Part shown: piece after piece, positions 7,636 through 15,110 of the stretch
Position numbering within the stretch: position 1 is the stretch's first letter
How the letters are laid out: each line of letters starts with the position of its first letter
Assembly: GCF_007004735.1 (NCBI RefSeq)
Contig: NZ_ML660182.1
Span: 490,130-554,129, forward strand
Origin: Salinigranum halophilum
GTDB taxonomy: Archaea; Halobacteriota; Halobacteria; Halobacteriales; Haloferacaceae
DNA: 64,000 bases
Direction: 5' to 3'
Position numbers and translations under genes: made by a program
The notes under the pieces: generated by a model
Databases searched by the model: none
Seen by the model: the letters and a program-made list of their open reading frames with translations, nothing else
Told to the model about the DNA's origin: nothing

Positions 7636-8814
7636 ATGAGCGCTCTCAGCGACCCACGGGGGTACTGGGCGGACCTCACGACCCCCGAACGAGGCGTCGT
7701 CGCCGCCATCACTGCCTTCGCCGTGTTGCTCGTCCTCGGCCTGCTCACCGGGGCGCTCGCGCCCGCGTACTTCCTGTACCTGGTCGGTCTCGCCGGTATG
7801 TACGCGCTGCTCTCGTTCGGCCTGAACTCCCAGTGGGGGTTCACCGGGCTCATCAACTTCAGCGTGGCCGCCTTCTTCGGCCTCGGCGCCTACGGGACCG
7901 CGCTGATGAGCGCCAGTTCGTCGCCGATTGCCGGGCAGTTCCTGCCCATCTTCGGGTTGGTCGCTGCGCTGGTGCTGGCTGCGATACTGGCCGTCGCCAT
8001 CGGCATCCCGACCCTGCGCCTGCGGGCGGACTACCTCGCGATCGCCTCGCTCGGCCTCGCCGAAGTGGTCCGACTCATCGTCCTCAACGAACGCGAGGTG
8101 ACGAACGGGAGCGCCGGCGTCCGTGGCATCCCGACGTTCTTCGAGGGGTGGCCGGTGCTCGAAACCCTGCCACAGCAACTGCCAGGCATCTTCCTCCAGC
8201 CGCTCCCCGGGACGCGACTCGTCTTCGAGGAGCCGTTCTGGAGCGCGCTGTTGAACGTGGTCGTCGTCGTCACGTTCGTCGCGGGGAGTTACGCCATCCT
8301 CCGGCGGGCACATCGCTCGCCGTGGGGGCGCGTCCTCCGGACCATCCGGGGCGACGAGGACCTGGCGCGCGCGCTCGGCAAGCACACCTACCGGTACAAG
8401 ATGCAGTCGTTCGTGCTCGGGAGTCTCATCATGGCGCTGGCCGGCGTGTTCTACGCGCATCTGAACCTCTACGTCAGCCCGAGTGACCTCGACCCGGTGA
8501 CGACCTTCTACGTCTGGGTCGCCGTCATCCTCGGCGGCAGCGGGTCGAACCGCGGCGCGCTGTTCGGGGGCATCGTCATCGTCACCATCCGCGAGGGGAC
8601 CCGCTTCCTCAACAGCTTCGAGTGGATTCCCGTCGACGTGGCACCGCTGCGCATCCTGCTCATCGGCGTCCTCATCGTCGTACTGATGCGCTACCGGCCG
8701 CAGGGCATCCTGCCGCCACAGCGAGAACTCATCTGGCCGAGCGTCGTCGACGAGGCACCCGACCAGCCGACTTCCGGCGTCCGCGAAGCCAGGATGGGAG
8801 GGAAGGATGACTGA
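7636..8814 (+). CDS. livM: Liv-type ABC transporter permease (LivM)
   Basis: This 392-residue membrane protein follows livH directly. It carries the LivM hallmarks GFTGLINFSVAAFFGLGAYG (residues about 74-93) and a C-terminal ILGGSGSNRGALFGG segment, with about ten hydrophobic helices. It pairs with LivH to form the translocation path. The C-terminus overlaps the start of livG by 8 nt, implying coupled translation. Confidence 0.9.
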   Translation: MSALSDPRGYWADLTTPERGVVAAITAFAVLLVLGLLTGALAPAYFLYLVGLAGMYALLSFGLNSQWGFTGLINFSVAAFFGLGAYGTALMSASSSPIAGQFLPIFGLVAALVLAAILAVAIGIPTLRLRADYLAIASLGLAEVVRLIVLNEREVTNGSAGVRGIPTFFEGWPVLETLPQQLPGIFLQPLPGTRLVFEEPFWSALLNVVVVVTFVAGSYAILRRAHRSPWGRVLRTIRGDEDLARALGKHTYRYKMQSFVLGSLIMALAGVFYAHLNLYVSPSDLDPVTTFYVWVAVILGGSGSNRGALFGGIVIVTIREGTRFLNSFEWIPVDVAPLRILLIGVLIVVLMRYRPQGILPPQRELIWPSVVDEAPDQPTSGVREARMGGKDD

Positions 8815-9652
8815 CGCCGACACGACGGCTGTCGGCGACCGTGAGACGACGGAGACGAGCGCCGTCCGGCCGACTGCAGACGGCGGCAGAGACCTCGTCC
8901 TCGAGGTCGACGGCCTCCGGAAGTCCTTCGGGGCGCTGACCGCGACCGACGACGCGACGTTCTCCGTCGAGCGTGGCACCATCACGGGCCTCATCGGGCC
9001 GAACGGCGCCGGGAAGTCGACCCTGTTCAACCTCGTCTCGGGCTTCTACATGCCCGACGCCGGGTCGGTCAGGGTCAACGGCGTCGACGTGACCGGCATG
9101 GAGCCCTACGAGGTGTCCGACTACGGCCTCATCCGGACGTTCCAGACCCCCCGAAAACTGGAAGGAATGACGGTTCGAGAAGCGATGCTCGTCGGGCCGC
9201 GAAACCAGCCCGGCGAGTCGTTCCGGAACCTGTTTCTCAACCCGAGCGCGGTCGAGGAACGTGAGCGGGCGAACCTCGAGCAGGCCGAGCGCATCCTCGA
9301 AGAGTTCGAGATCGACCACCTCGCCACCCAGCCGGCGACCAAGATTTCGGGGGGTCAGATGAAGCTGGTCGAACTGGCTCGCGCGATGCTGGCCGAACCG
9401 GAACTCCTGCTGCTCGACGAACCCGCCGCCGGGGTGAACCCGACGCTGCGGAACAAGCTCGCCGAGCAGATCCGTCGACTCAACGAGCAGGGCACCACCT
9501 TCCTGCTCATCGAACACGACATGGACTTCGTGATGAAGCTCGCCGACCCGGTCATCGTCCTCGACCAGGGGAGTGTCCTGATGGAGGGCACCCCCAAACA
9601 GGTCCAGACGGACGACCGTGTCATCGACGCCTACCTCGGAGGGAGCCCATGA
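8807..9652 (+). CDS. livG: Liv-type ABC transporter ATP-binding protein (LivG)
   Basis: This 281-residue ATPase has Walker A GPNGAGKST, the family signature ISGGQMKLVELARAML and Walker B ELLLLDEPAAG. The roughly 25-residue N-terminal extension before the ABC core is acidic and unstructured in character. It overlaps livM upstream and livF downstream by a few bases. It powers substrate import together with LivF on the cytoplasmic face. Confidence 0.92.
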   Translation: MTDADTTAVGDRETTETSAVRPTADGGRDLVLEVDGLRKSFGALTATDDATFSVERGTITGLIGPNGAGKSTLFNLVSGFYMPDAGSVRVNGVDVTGMEPYEVSDYGLIRTFQTPRKLEGMTVREAMLVGPRNQPGESFRNLFLNPSAVEERERANLEQAERILEEFEIDHLATQPATKISGGQMKLVELARAMLAEPELLLLDEPAAGVNPTLRNKLAEQIRRLNEQGTTFLLIEHDMDFVMKLADPVIVLDQGSVLMEGTPKQVQTDDRVIDAYLGGSP

Positions 9653-10359
9653 GCGAACACGTGCTCGAACTGACGAACGTCGACAGCGGCTACGGCGAGG
9701 TGCAGGTCCTCGACGACCTCACGCTCCACCTCGATGCCGGCGAAATCGTCTGTCTCATCGGTCCCAACGGGGCCGGGAAGTCGACCGTGCTGAAGACGGC
9801 CTTCGGGATGTTGACGCCGTGGAAGGGGTCGGTCAGCTACCACGGCGACGACATCGGAGGGATGGCTCCCGAGGACATCGTCCGCGAGGGAATCGGCTTC
9901 GTCCCCCAGACGGACAACGTGTTCGGATCGCTGACCATCGACGAGAACCTTCGGATGGGTGGCGTCGCCCGGTCGTCGGGACTCGACGACGTCATCGGCC
10001 GCCTCTACGAGCGCTTCCCGCTCCTCGACGAGAAGCGGGCGGCGAACGCACGGACACTCTCGGGGGGACAGCGGCAGGTGCTCGCCTTCGCCCGTGCCCT
10101 GGTGATGGAACCCGACGTGTTGCTCATCGACGAGCCCTCGGCCGGGCTGGCACCCAACACGGCCGACGAGGTGTTCGGCCACGTGACGGCCGTCAACGAA
10201 CTGGACACGGCGATCCTCATGGTGGAACAGAACGCCAAGAAGGGGCTCGGTATCTCCGACCGCGGATACGTCCTCGACCAGGGCACGGTCGCCTACGAGG
10301 ACGAGGCGGGCGAACTGCTCGACAACCCCGAGGTCTCCAAACTCTACCTCGGGGGGTGA
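9649..10359 (+). CDS. livF: Liv-type ABC transporter ATP-binding protein (LivF)
   Basis: This 236-residue second ATPase of the importer shows Walker A GPNGAGKST, signature LSGGQRQVLAFARALV and Walker B DVLLIDEPSAG. The length is typical for LivF. It starts within the last codons of livG (4-bp overlap), and its stop overlaps the GTG start of the EamA-family gene, extending the operon beyond the transporter. Confidence 0.92.
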   Translation: MSEHVLELTNVDSGYGEVQVLDDLTLHLDAGEIVCLIGPNGAGKSTVLKTAFGMLTPWKGSVSYHGDDIGGMAPEDIVREGIGFVPQTDNVFGSLTIDENLRMGGVARSSGLDDVIGRLYERFPLLDEKRAANARTLSGGQRQVLAFARALVMEPDVLLIDEPSAGLAPNTADEVFGHVTAVNELDTAILMVEQNAKKGLGISDRGYVLDQGTVAYEDEAGELLDNPEVSKLYLGG

Positions 10360-11255
10360 GCAGTCGAGCGCGACGAAACGCGTACGCCCTCTTTCCCCTC
10401 GCGGCGGCCGCTCTCTGGGGCGGCATGTACGTCGTCTCCGCGTGGGGCTTCTCACGGATTCCCCCGGTAACCCTCGGGTTTCTCCGGGTCGCGATCGGAG
10501 CCGCGACGCTCCTCGCGGTCGTCCGTCTCCGTGGACATGACCCACTCACCCGAACCGACTGGCGCGCCGTCACTGTGCTCGGTGGGTGGGTCGCACTCAC
10601 CATCGTCTCGCAGTTCCTCGGCACCGCGTGGACCAGCGCCAGCCAGGGGTCGCTCCTGACCGTGTTGACGCCCGTGTTTACGGTCCTGCTCGGCTGGTCG
10701 GTCCTCGACGAACCGGTCGGGCGAGTCAAGGCCGTCGGACTGGCCCTCGCTGTTGTCGGCACCGTGGTCGTCCTCGGTGGTCGATACGACGTCGGCGCGG
10801 CGTTCACCGACCTGGGGCTCGGTGTGGGTGCGCTCCTCGTCGCCTCCGCGGCGTGGGCGGCGTACACGGTGTTCGGCGCGCCGGTCGTCCGCCGGCACTC
10901 GGCGCTGGTCGCCGCGACCTACTCGACCCTCTGTTCCGTCCCGCTGCTCGCCGTCGCCGCGGGCGTCGAACTCGTCGTGACGGGTCGGCCGCTCTCCACT
11001 CTCCCCACGACCCTCGACGTGGTCGGTGCGGTCGGCTATCTCGGTGTCGCCGCGACGGCCGCCGCGTGGTACCTCTGGTACAAGGGGTTAGAGTCGGTCG
11101 ACGCCGGTACGGTCGCCGTGTTCTTCTTCGCCCAGCCGGTCGTCGGGGCGGTCCTCGGTGTCCTCTTCTTGGGCGAATCTGTCGACCTCGCGTTCGTCGG
11201 CGGCGGCGTCGTCATGGCCGTGGGGATAACGCTCGTGAGTCGGACGCGTGCGTAG
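10356..11255 (+). CDS. EamA-family (DMT superfamily) transporter
   Basis: This protein of about 299 residues has ten predicted membrane helices in two related halves, the RhaT/EamA drug/metabolite transporter layout. Each half has the typical GxxxxxL and late helix-capping pattern (LLGWSVLDEPVG in half one, VLGVLFLGESVD in half two). Members usually export amino acids or other metabolites. The GTG at 10356 is chosen because its GTGA overlaps the livF stop and the first helix follows at once. Linkage of an exporter-type carrier to an importer operon is unusual. Confidence 0.82.
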   Translation: MSSRARRNAYALFPLAAAALWGGMYVVSAWGFSRIPPVTLGFLRVAIGAATLLAVVRLRGHDPLTRTDWRAVTVLGGWVALTIVSQFLGTAWTSASQGSLLTVLTPVFTVLLGWSVLDEPVGRVKAVGLALAVVGTVVVLGGRYDVGAAFTDLGLGVGALLVASAAWAAYTVFGAPVVRRHSALVAATYSTLCSVPLLAVAAGVELVVTGRPLSTLPTTLDVVGAVGYLGVAATAAAWYLWYKGLESVDAGTVAVFFFAQPVVGAVLGVLFLGESVDLAFVGGGVVMAVGITLVSRTRA

Positions 11256-11329
11256 AGTGGGTTTCCGACGACCCGGTGACCCCACAACCGCGGCGTCAGA
11301 CCCTTACCCGGGGCTGTCGTGGTGTGGGT

Positions 11330-11677
11330 ATGACTGAGACAGTCCCCCCGGGACTCCGTCGGGCACGACGCGTCGCGACGCTCCTCGACGACGCGGTCAC
11401 GATACCCGTCGTGAACGTGAAGGTCGGCCTCGACTCGCTCATCGGCCTGCTCCCGCTCTCTGGGGACCTCGCCGCCGGCCTCCTCTCGCTGTACATCGTC
11501 TTCGAGGCGGCCCGCAGCGGCGTTCCACGGCCGGTCCTCGCCCGGATGCTGTTCAACGTCGCCGTCGACACCGTGGTCGGCTCCGTCCCCGTGGTCGGCG
11601 ACCTCTTCGACGTCGTCTGGAAGGCCAACCGGCGGAACGTGACGCTGTTCGAGCGGGTCGTCGACGCGGACGGCTGA
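11330..11677 (+). CDS. DUF4112 family membrane protein
   Basis: This 115-residue protein has a short basic N-terminus, the DUF4112 core VKVGLDSLIGLLPLSGDL (residues about 28-45), one or two hydrophobic segments, and a conserved GSVPVVGDLFDVVWKANRRN near the C-terminus. The function of this widespread family is unknown. The gene stands alone between the transporter operon and a gene-poor stretch. Confidence 0.8.
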   Translation: MTETVPPGLRRARRVATLLDDAVTIPVVNVKVGLDSLIGLLPLSGDLAAGLLSLYIVFEAARSGVPRPVLARMLFNVAVDTVVGSVPVVGDLFDVVWKANRRNVTLFERVVDADG

Positions 11678-12031
11678 CCCATACCGGGACGGGCCCGCAA
11701 AAAATCCGTCCGGTGTGCGGTGCCTCGGCGTCAGGACTCGATCTGAATACGCGTTCCGGTGACCGTCGCTCCGGCCTCGACCGGGAGTCGGACCTCGAGG
11801 CCATCGCACGTGTGTGATACGTCAGTACACGTCAGTCAGAGCCTGAACGCCGTCACGGACCGACGTCAGCGTCGGCCGTGGAGCCCTCGTCCCACGTGCC
11901 GAGCGCCGGCGAGTCGACGATGGAGGACATCACGCGCGAGCAGTCGACCGAGACACGAACCTCCTCGGGCCGCCTCCGCTCCCCCGAGGTGTACAAACAG
12001 TTAACACATTACACGTTACAGTTGTGGTACG
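11678..12031. other. 354-nt stretch without an intact gene
   Basis: Between DUF4112 and the SDR gene no intact gene is seen. Its minus strand carries two coding-like fragments in different frames (listed as a possible pseudogene). The right edge (about 11991-12031) is AT-richer and must hold the promoter of the SDR gene. Confidence 0.5.
11731..11990 (-). pseudogene. possible decayed haloarchaeal gene, two fragments in different frames
   Basis: On the minus strand a C-terminal fragment of about 35 codons (stop at 11731-11733) ends in LPVEAGATVTGTRIQIES. An upstream fragment in another frame (stop at 11853-11855) reads RRPEEVRVSVDCSRVMSS and continues with WDEGSTADADVG. Both use GC-ending codons and acidic residues like real neighbours, yet neither has a proper start and stops separate them. 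A frameshifted remnant is the simplest reading; chance coding character is the alternative. No family is recognised. Confidence 0.28.
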
Positions 12032-12814
12032 ATGTCTGAGACGACACAGCGTCTAGAGCCACTGGACCCCCGACCACTCGCCGGACGTACCTGTCTCGTC
12101 ACGGGCTCTTCCCGCGGAATCGGGCGGGAAATCGCCTTCGAGTTCGCGCGGTGTGGCGCGGACGTCGTCGTGAACTACCGCCGCTCGGACGCCGCCGCCG
12201 AGGCGGTCAAGGAGGTCATCGAGGAGGACGGCGAGACGGCCATCACCGTCGGTGCGGACGTCTCCGACCCCGCCGCTGTCGAGCGGATGGCACGCGAGAT
12301 TCACGACGAACTCGGCTCCATCGACGTCCTCGTCAACAACGCGGGGATCACCGTCGACAGGAAGTTCGAGGAGATGAGTTACGACGACTGGAACCGGGTC
12401 ATCGACACGAACCTGGGTGGGACGTTCAACTGCACGAAGGCCTTCTTCGACGACATCAAGCGCGCCGACGCGGGGCGACTCATCAACATCTCGAGCGTCG
12501 TCGGCCAGCAGGGCAACTACGGGCAGGCGAACTACGCGACGTCGAAGGGTGGGCTCTTCGCGTTCACCCGGACGCTCGCGCTCGAACTCGCCCGGTACGA
12601 CTCGACGGCCAACTGCGTCGCGCCGGGGTTCACCGAGACGGACATGCTGGAGAAGGTCCCCGACCGAGTGCGCGAGAAGATTCAAGCGCGCATCCCGCTC
12701 GACAGGTTCGCCGACCCGAAGGACGTCGTCGGGATGGTCCGGTATCTCGCGAGCGACGAGTCGAGCTACATGACCGGGCAGGTGCTCGGTATCAACGGCG
12801 GGCTGGAGTGGTAA
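12032..12814 (+). CDS. SDR reductase, 3-oxoacyl-ACP / acetoacetyl-CoA reductase type
   Basis: This 260-residue classical short-chain dehydrogenase has cofactor motif TGSSRGIG (residues about 30-37), NNAG near 106, and catalytic Ser-Tyr-Lys in ISSVVGQQGNYGQANYATSK. The Arg just after the glycine motif and in NYRRSD suggests NADPH. It is FabG/PhaB-like, reducing a 3-oxoacyl thioester. In haloarchaea, which lack bacterial fatty-acid synthesis, a role in polyhydroxyalkanoate formation or acyl-CoA metabolism is more likely; that is inference. It is convergent with the downstream kinase-like gene. Confidence 0.85.
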   Translation: MSETTQRLEPLDPRPLAGRTCLVTGSSRGIGREIAFEFARCGADVVVNYRRSDAAAEAVKEVIEEDGETAITVGADVSDPAAVERMAREIHDELGSIDVLVNNAGITVDRKFEEMSYDDWNRVIDTNLGGTFNCTKAFFDDIKRADAGRLINISSVVGQQGNYGQANYATSKGGLFAFTRTLALELARYDSTANCVAPGFTETDMLEKVPDRVREKIQARIPLDRFADPKDVVGMVRYLASDESSYMTGQVLGINGGLEW

Positions 12815-12823
12815 GCAGAGGCG

Positions 12824-13621
12824 TCACGACGCACGCTTTTCGATCTCGCCTTTCAGCCGGGCGGCGTCGAAGTCGTGGTCGGGACGGATGTTGACGAAGT
12901 CGAGAAACTCCAGGGCGGCGACGAGGTCCGACACGGAGTAGGCCGTCAGCGCGGCCTCGACGACCGCCCGTGCGCCGATGAGCGGTTCGAGCGCGGCGAG
13001 TGCGCAGGCGAGGTCGTACGACTTCGCGTCCGCGGCGGCGTCGGCACGGACCCGCGTCGCGTCGATGAAGTAGAGTTCGTCGTCGAGGATGAGCACGTTC
13101 TCCGCGCGGAGGTCGCCGTGGGCGAGGTTGTTCTCGTGCATCGTGTGCAGCGCCGCGAACAGGTCCGGCGCGAGCGCCGCCTCGGCCTCGCGGTCGAGCT
13201 GGTCGAGCGGCCGGAACTCGGGGAGATACTCGAGGACGACGACGCCCAGGTCGTCGACTTCGAGCGCCTCGACCGGTTCGGGAGCGTTCAGCCCGAGCTC
13301 CCGGATGCGTCGTGTCGCCTCGAGTTCGTGTTTCGCCATGTCGTAGGGCGTTCCGAAGTGCTCGAAGAACCCCTCGGTCCCCGAGGAGAAGGCGCCGAGG
13401 TTCCGCCCCGTGGTGATGACGGCGTGGACGAGCGAGTTCTGCCGCGAGATGACCTTGACGAACAGCTCCTCGTCGAGCACCATCGGCGTCGACAGCCAGT
13501 TGTCCGCGTCGAGGAATCGGATGTGCGCCTGCTCGCGGTCGTAACGGTTCTGGAGGGTTCGGACGACCCGTTCGAGCTGTTCCCAGCCGAGTCGACCACG
13601 GACGAGACGGCGCAGTTCCAC
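12824..13621 (-). CDS. RIO-like protein kinase / phosphotransferase
   Basis: This protein of about 265 residues has a protein-kinase-like fold. An N-terminal lobe contains VKVISRQNSL. The catalytic loop is LAHGDLRAENVLI, corresponding to HxDxxxxN with Gly at the second position. The metal-binding step is FIDATRVR, where the DFG is replaced by an IDxxR arrangement as in RIO1/Bud32-like kinases. It likely phosphorylates a protein or small substrate in the cytosol; the target is unknown. A GTG at 13621 fits the domain boundary, and a TTATCA element about 20 nt upstream could be its TATA box. Confidence 0.72.
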   Translation of the reverse strand: MELRRLVRGRLGWEQLERVVRTLQNRYDREQAHIRFLDADNWLSTPMVLDEELFVKVISRQNSLVHAVITTGRNLGAFSSGTEGFFEHFGTPYDMAKHELEATRRIRELGLNAPEPVEALEVDDLGVVVLEYLPEFRPLDQLDREAEAALAPDLFAALHTMHENNLAHGDLRAENVLILDDELYFIDATRVRADAAADAKSYDLACALAALEPLIGARAVVEAALTAYSVSDLVAALEFLDFVNIRPDHDFDAARLKGEIEKRAS

Positions 13622-13756
13622 GCTCGTTTCGTTCGAGGTGAAGCGTGATAAGTTCGCGGGCGAGCGCGGTGAAGAGCGCGCGAGCACCGACGGGGACCCG
13701 ACACGCCGACTGGGCCGGAGCGGGTCTCCGCTCCGTCGACGCCACCGGGCGCTGAC

Positions 13757-13763
13757 TTTATAC
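13757..13763 (+). promoter_or_regulatory. TATA-like box of acyl-CoA dehydrogenase
   Basis: TTTATAC lies about 25-30 nt before ATG 13787, the typical spacing for a leaderless mRNA, and supports that start over a TTG 6 nt upstream. Confidence 0.55.
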
Positions 13764-13786
13764 TCGCGCTCTGGCAAGGCTTGCCT

Positions 13787-14926
13787 ATGGATTTCGAGGT
13801 TCCCGCGGAACACCGGATGGTCCGAGACCAGGTCCGGGAGTTCTGCGAGGCGGAGATCGCCCCGATCGCCCAGGAACTGGAGGACGAACACCGCTTTCCC
13901 GGGGAGGTCTTCGAGGAACTCGGGAGACTGGACGTCATGGGCGTCCCCGTCTCCGAGGCGTACGGCGGGCTGGGTGGCGACCAGCTGATGTACGCCCTCG
14001 TCACGGAGGAACTGGGGCGGGTCTCGGGCGGTATCGGGCTCTCGTACGCGGCGCACGTCTCGCTCGGTTCGAAGCCCATCGACCTGTTCGGCACCGAGGA
14101 GCAGAAGGAACGGTGGCTCCGACCGCTGGCCGAGGGGCGCGAGATGGGCGCGTGGGCGCTCACCGAACCCGAGAGCGGGTCGGACGCGAGCGACATGGAG
14201 ACCACGGCCGAGAAGGACGGCGACGAGTGGGTGCTGAACGGGACGAAGCAGTTCATCACGAACGCGAACGTCGCCAACTCGGTGCTGGTGAAGGCGGTCA
14301 CCGACCCTGCAGCGGGCTACGACGGCATCTCGACGTTCATCGTCTCGCCCGACGACGACGGCTTCGAGGTGACGACGGTCTGGGAGAAGATGGGGCTGAA
14401 CTGCTCGCCCACCTGCGAGATACGGTTCGACGACTGTCGGCTCCCCGAAGAGCGCCTCCTCGGTGACGAGGGAGAAGGGTGGAAACAGACGATGAAGACG
14501 CTCGACGGGGGGCGGGTCTCCATCGCCGCGCTCTCTGTCGGCCTCGCACAGGGCGCGTACGATGCGGCACGCGAGTACGCCGTCGAGCGTGAACAGTTCG
14601 GACAGCCCATCTCGGAGTTCGACGCCGTCCGCGACACCCTGGTCGACATGTATCGGAAGACCGAACGGGCACGCCTCCTGACGCACAAGGCCGCGGCCCG
14701 CTACGACGCCGGCGAACGGGTCACGACGGAGTCGTCGCTCGCGAAACTCGACGCCAGCGAGGCGGCTCGCGAGGTCGCAGAGGACGCCGTCCAGGTTCTC
14801 GGCGGCTACGGCTACACCACGGACTTCGCCCCACAGCGCTTCTACCGCGACGCGAAGCTGATGGAGATCGGCGAGGGCACCTCCGAGATTCAACACCTCG
14901 TCCTCGGTCGGCAGTTGGGGCTCTGA
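13787..14926 (+). CDS. acyl-CoA dehydrogenase
   Basis: This 379-residue FAD enzyme of fatty-acid/branched-acyl oxidation has the FAD-binding WALTEPESGSDASDMETTA (about residues 122-140), the substrate region LNGTKQFITNA and the C-terminal catalytic base E363 in IGEGTSEIQ. Length and motifs fit short/branched-chain acyl-CoA dehydrogenases. It transfers electrons to an electron-transfer flavoprotein that is not in this window. It is divergent from the RIO-like kinase gene. Confidence 0.92.
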   Translation: MDFEVPAEHRMVRDQVREFCEAEIAPIAQELEDEHRFPGEVFEELGRLDVMGVPVSEAYGGLGGDQLMYALVTEELGRVSGGIGLSYAAHVSLGSKPIDLFGTEEQKERWLRPLAEGREMGAWALTEPESGSDASDMETTAEKDGDEWVLNGTKQFITNANVANSVLVKAVTDPAAGYDGISTFIVSPDDDGFEVTTVWEKMGLNCSPTCEIRFDDCRLPEERLLGDEGEGWKQTMKTLDGGRVSIAALSVGLAQGAYDAAREYAVEREQFGQPISEFDAVRDTLVDMYRKTERARLLTHKAAARYDAGERVTTESSLAKLDASEAAREVAEDAVQVLGGYGYTTDFAPQRFYRDAKLMEIGEGTSEIQHLVLGRQLGL

Positions 14927-15021
14927 CCCCCGTCACGACGCGGTGTCGCGACGCGAGTGACGACCCGGAACACGGTCACGACGACGGTCCAGGGTATCAG
15001 AACAGATACTCGAAGCTCACC

Positions 15022-15028
15022 ATTTAAC
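15022..15028 (+). promoter_or_regulatory. TATA-like box upstream of histidine kinase
   Basis: ATTTAAC predicts a transcription start near 15052, giving a leader of about 55 nt that contains the five-codon mini-ORF at 15093. Confidence 0.35.
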
Positions 15029-15092
15029 TACACGACCTCGAATCGAACAGACAGTCAGGAGACCGTGACTGTGGAGGCCAGTCGTCAGTAGT

Positions 15093-15110
15093 ATGGACGT
15101 GAGAAGATGA
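15093..15110 (+). other. mini-ORF overlapping the histidine kinase start
   Basis: ATG at 15093 encodes MDVRR and stops on the TGA at 15108-15110, which shares ATGA with the kinase start at 15107. It may serve translational coupling. At five codons chance is a real alternative. Confidence 0.25.

Noticed and set aside
10586-11329. Upstream extension of the DUF4112 frame through the EamA gene
   Set aside because: The extension is Arg/Gly-rich shadow sequence; the family begins at ATG 11330.
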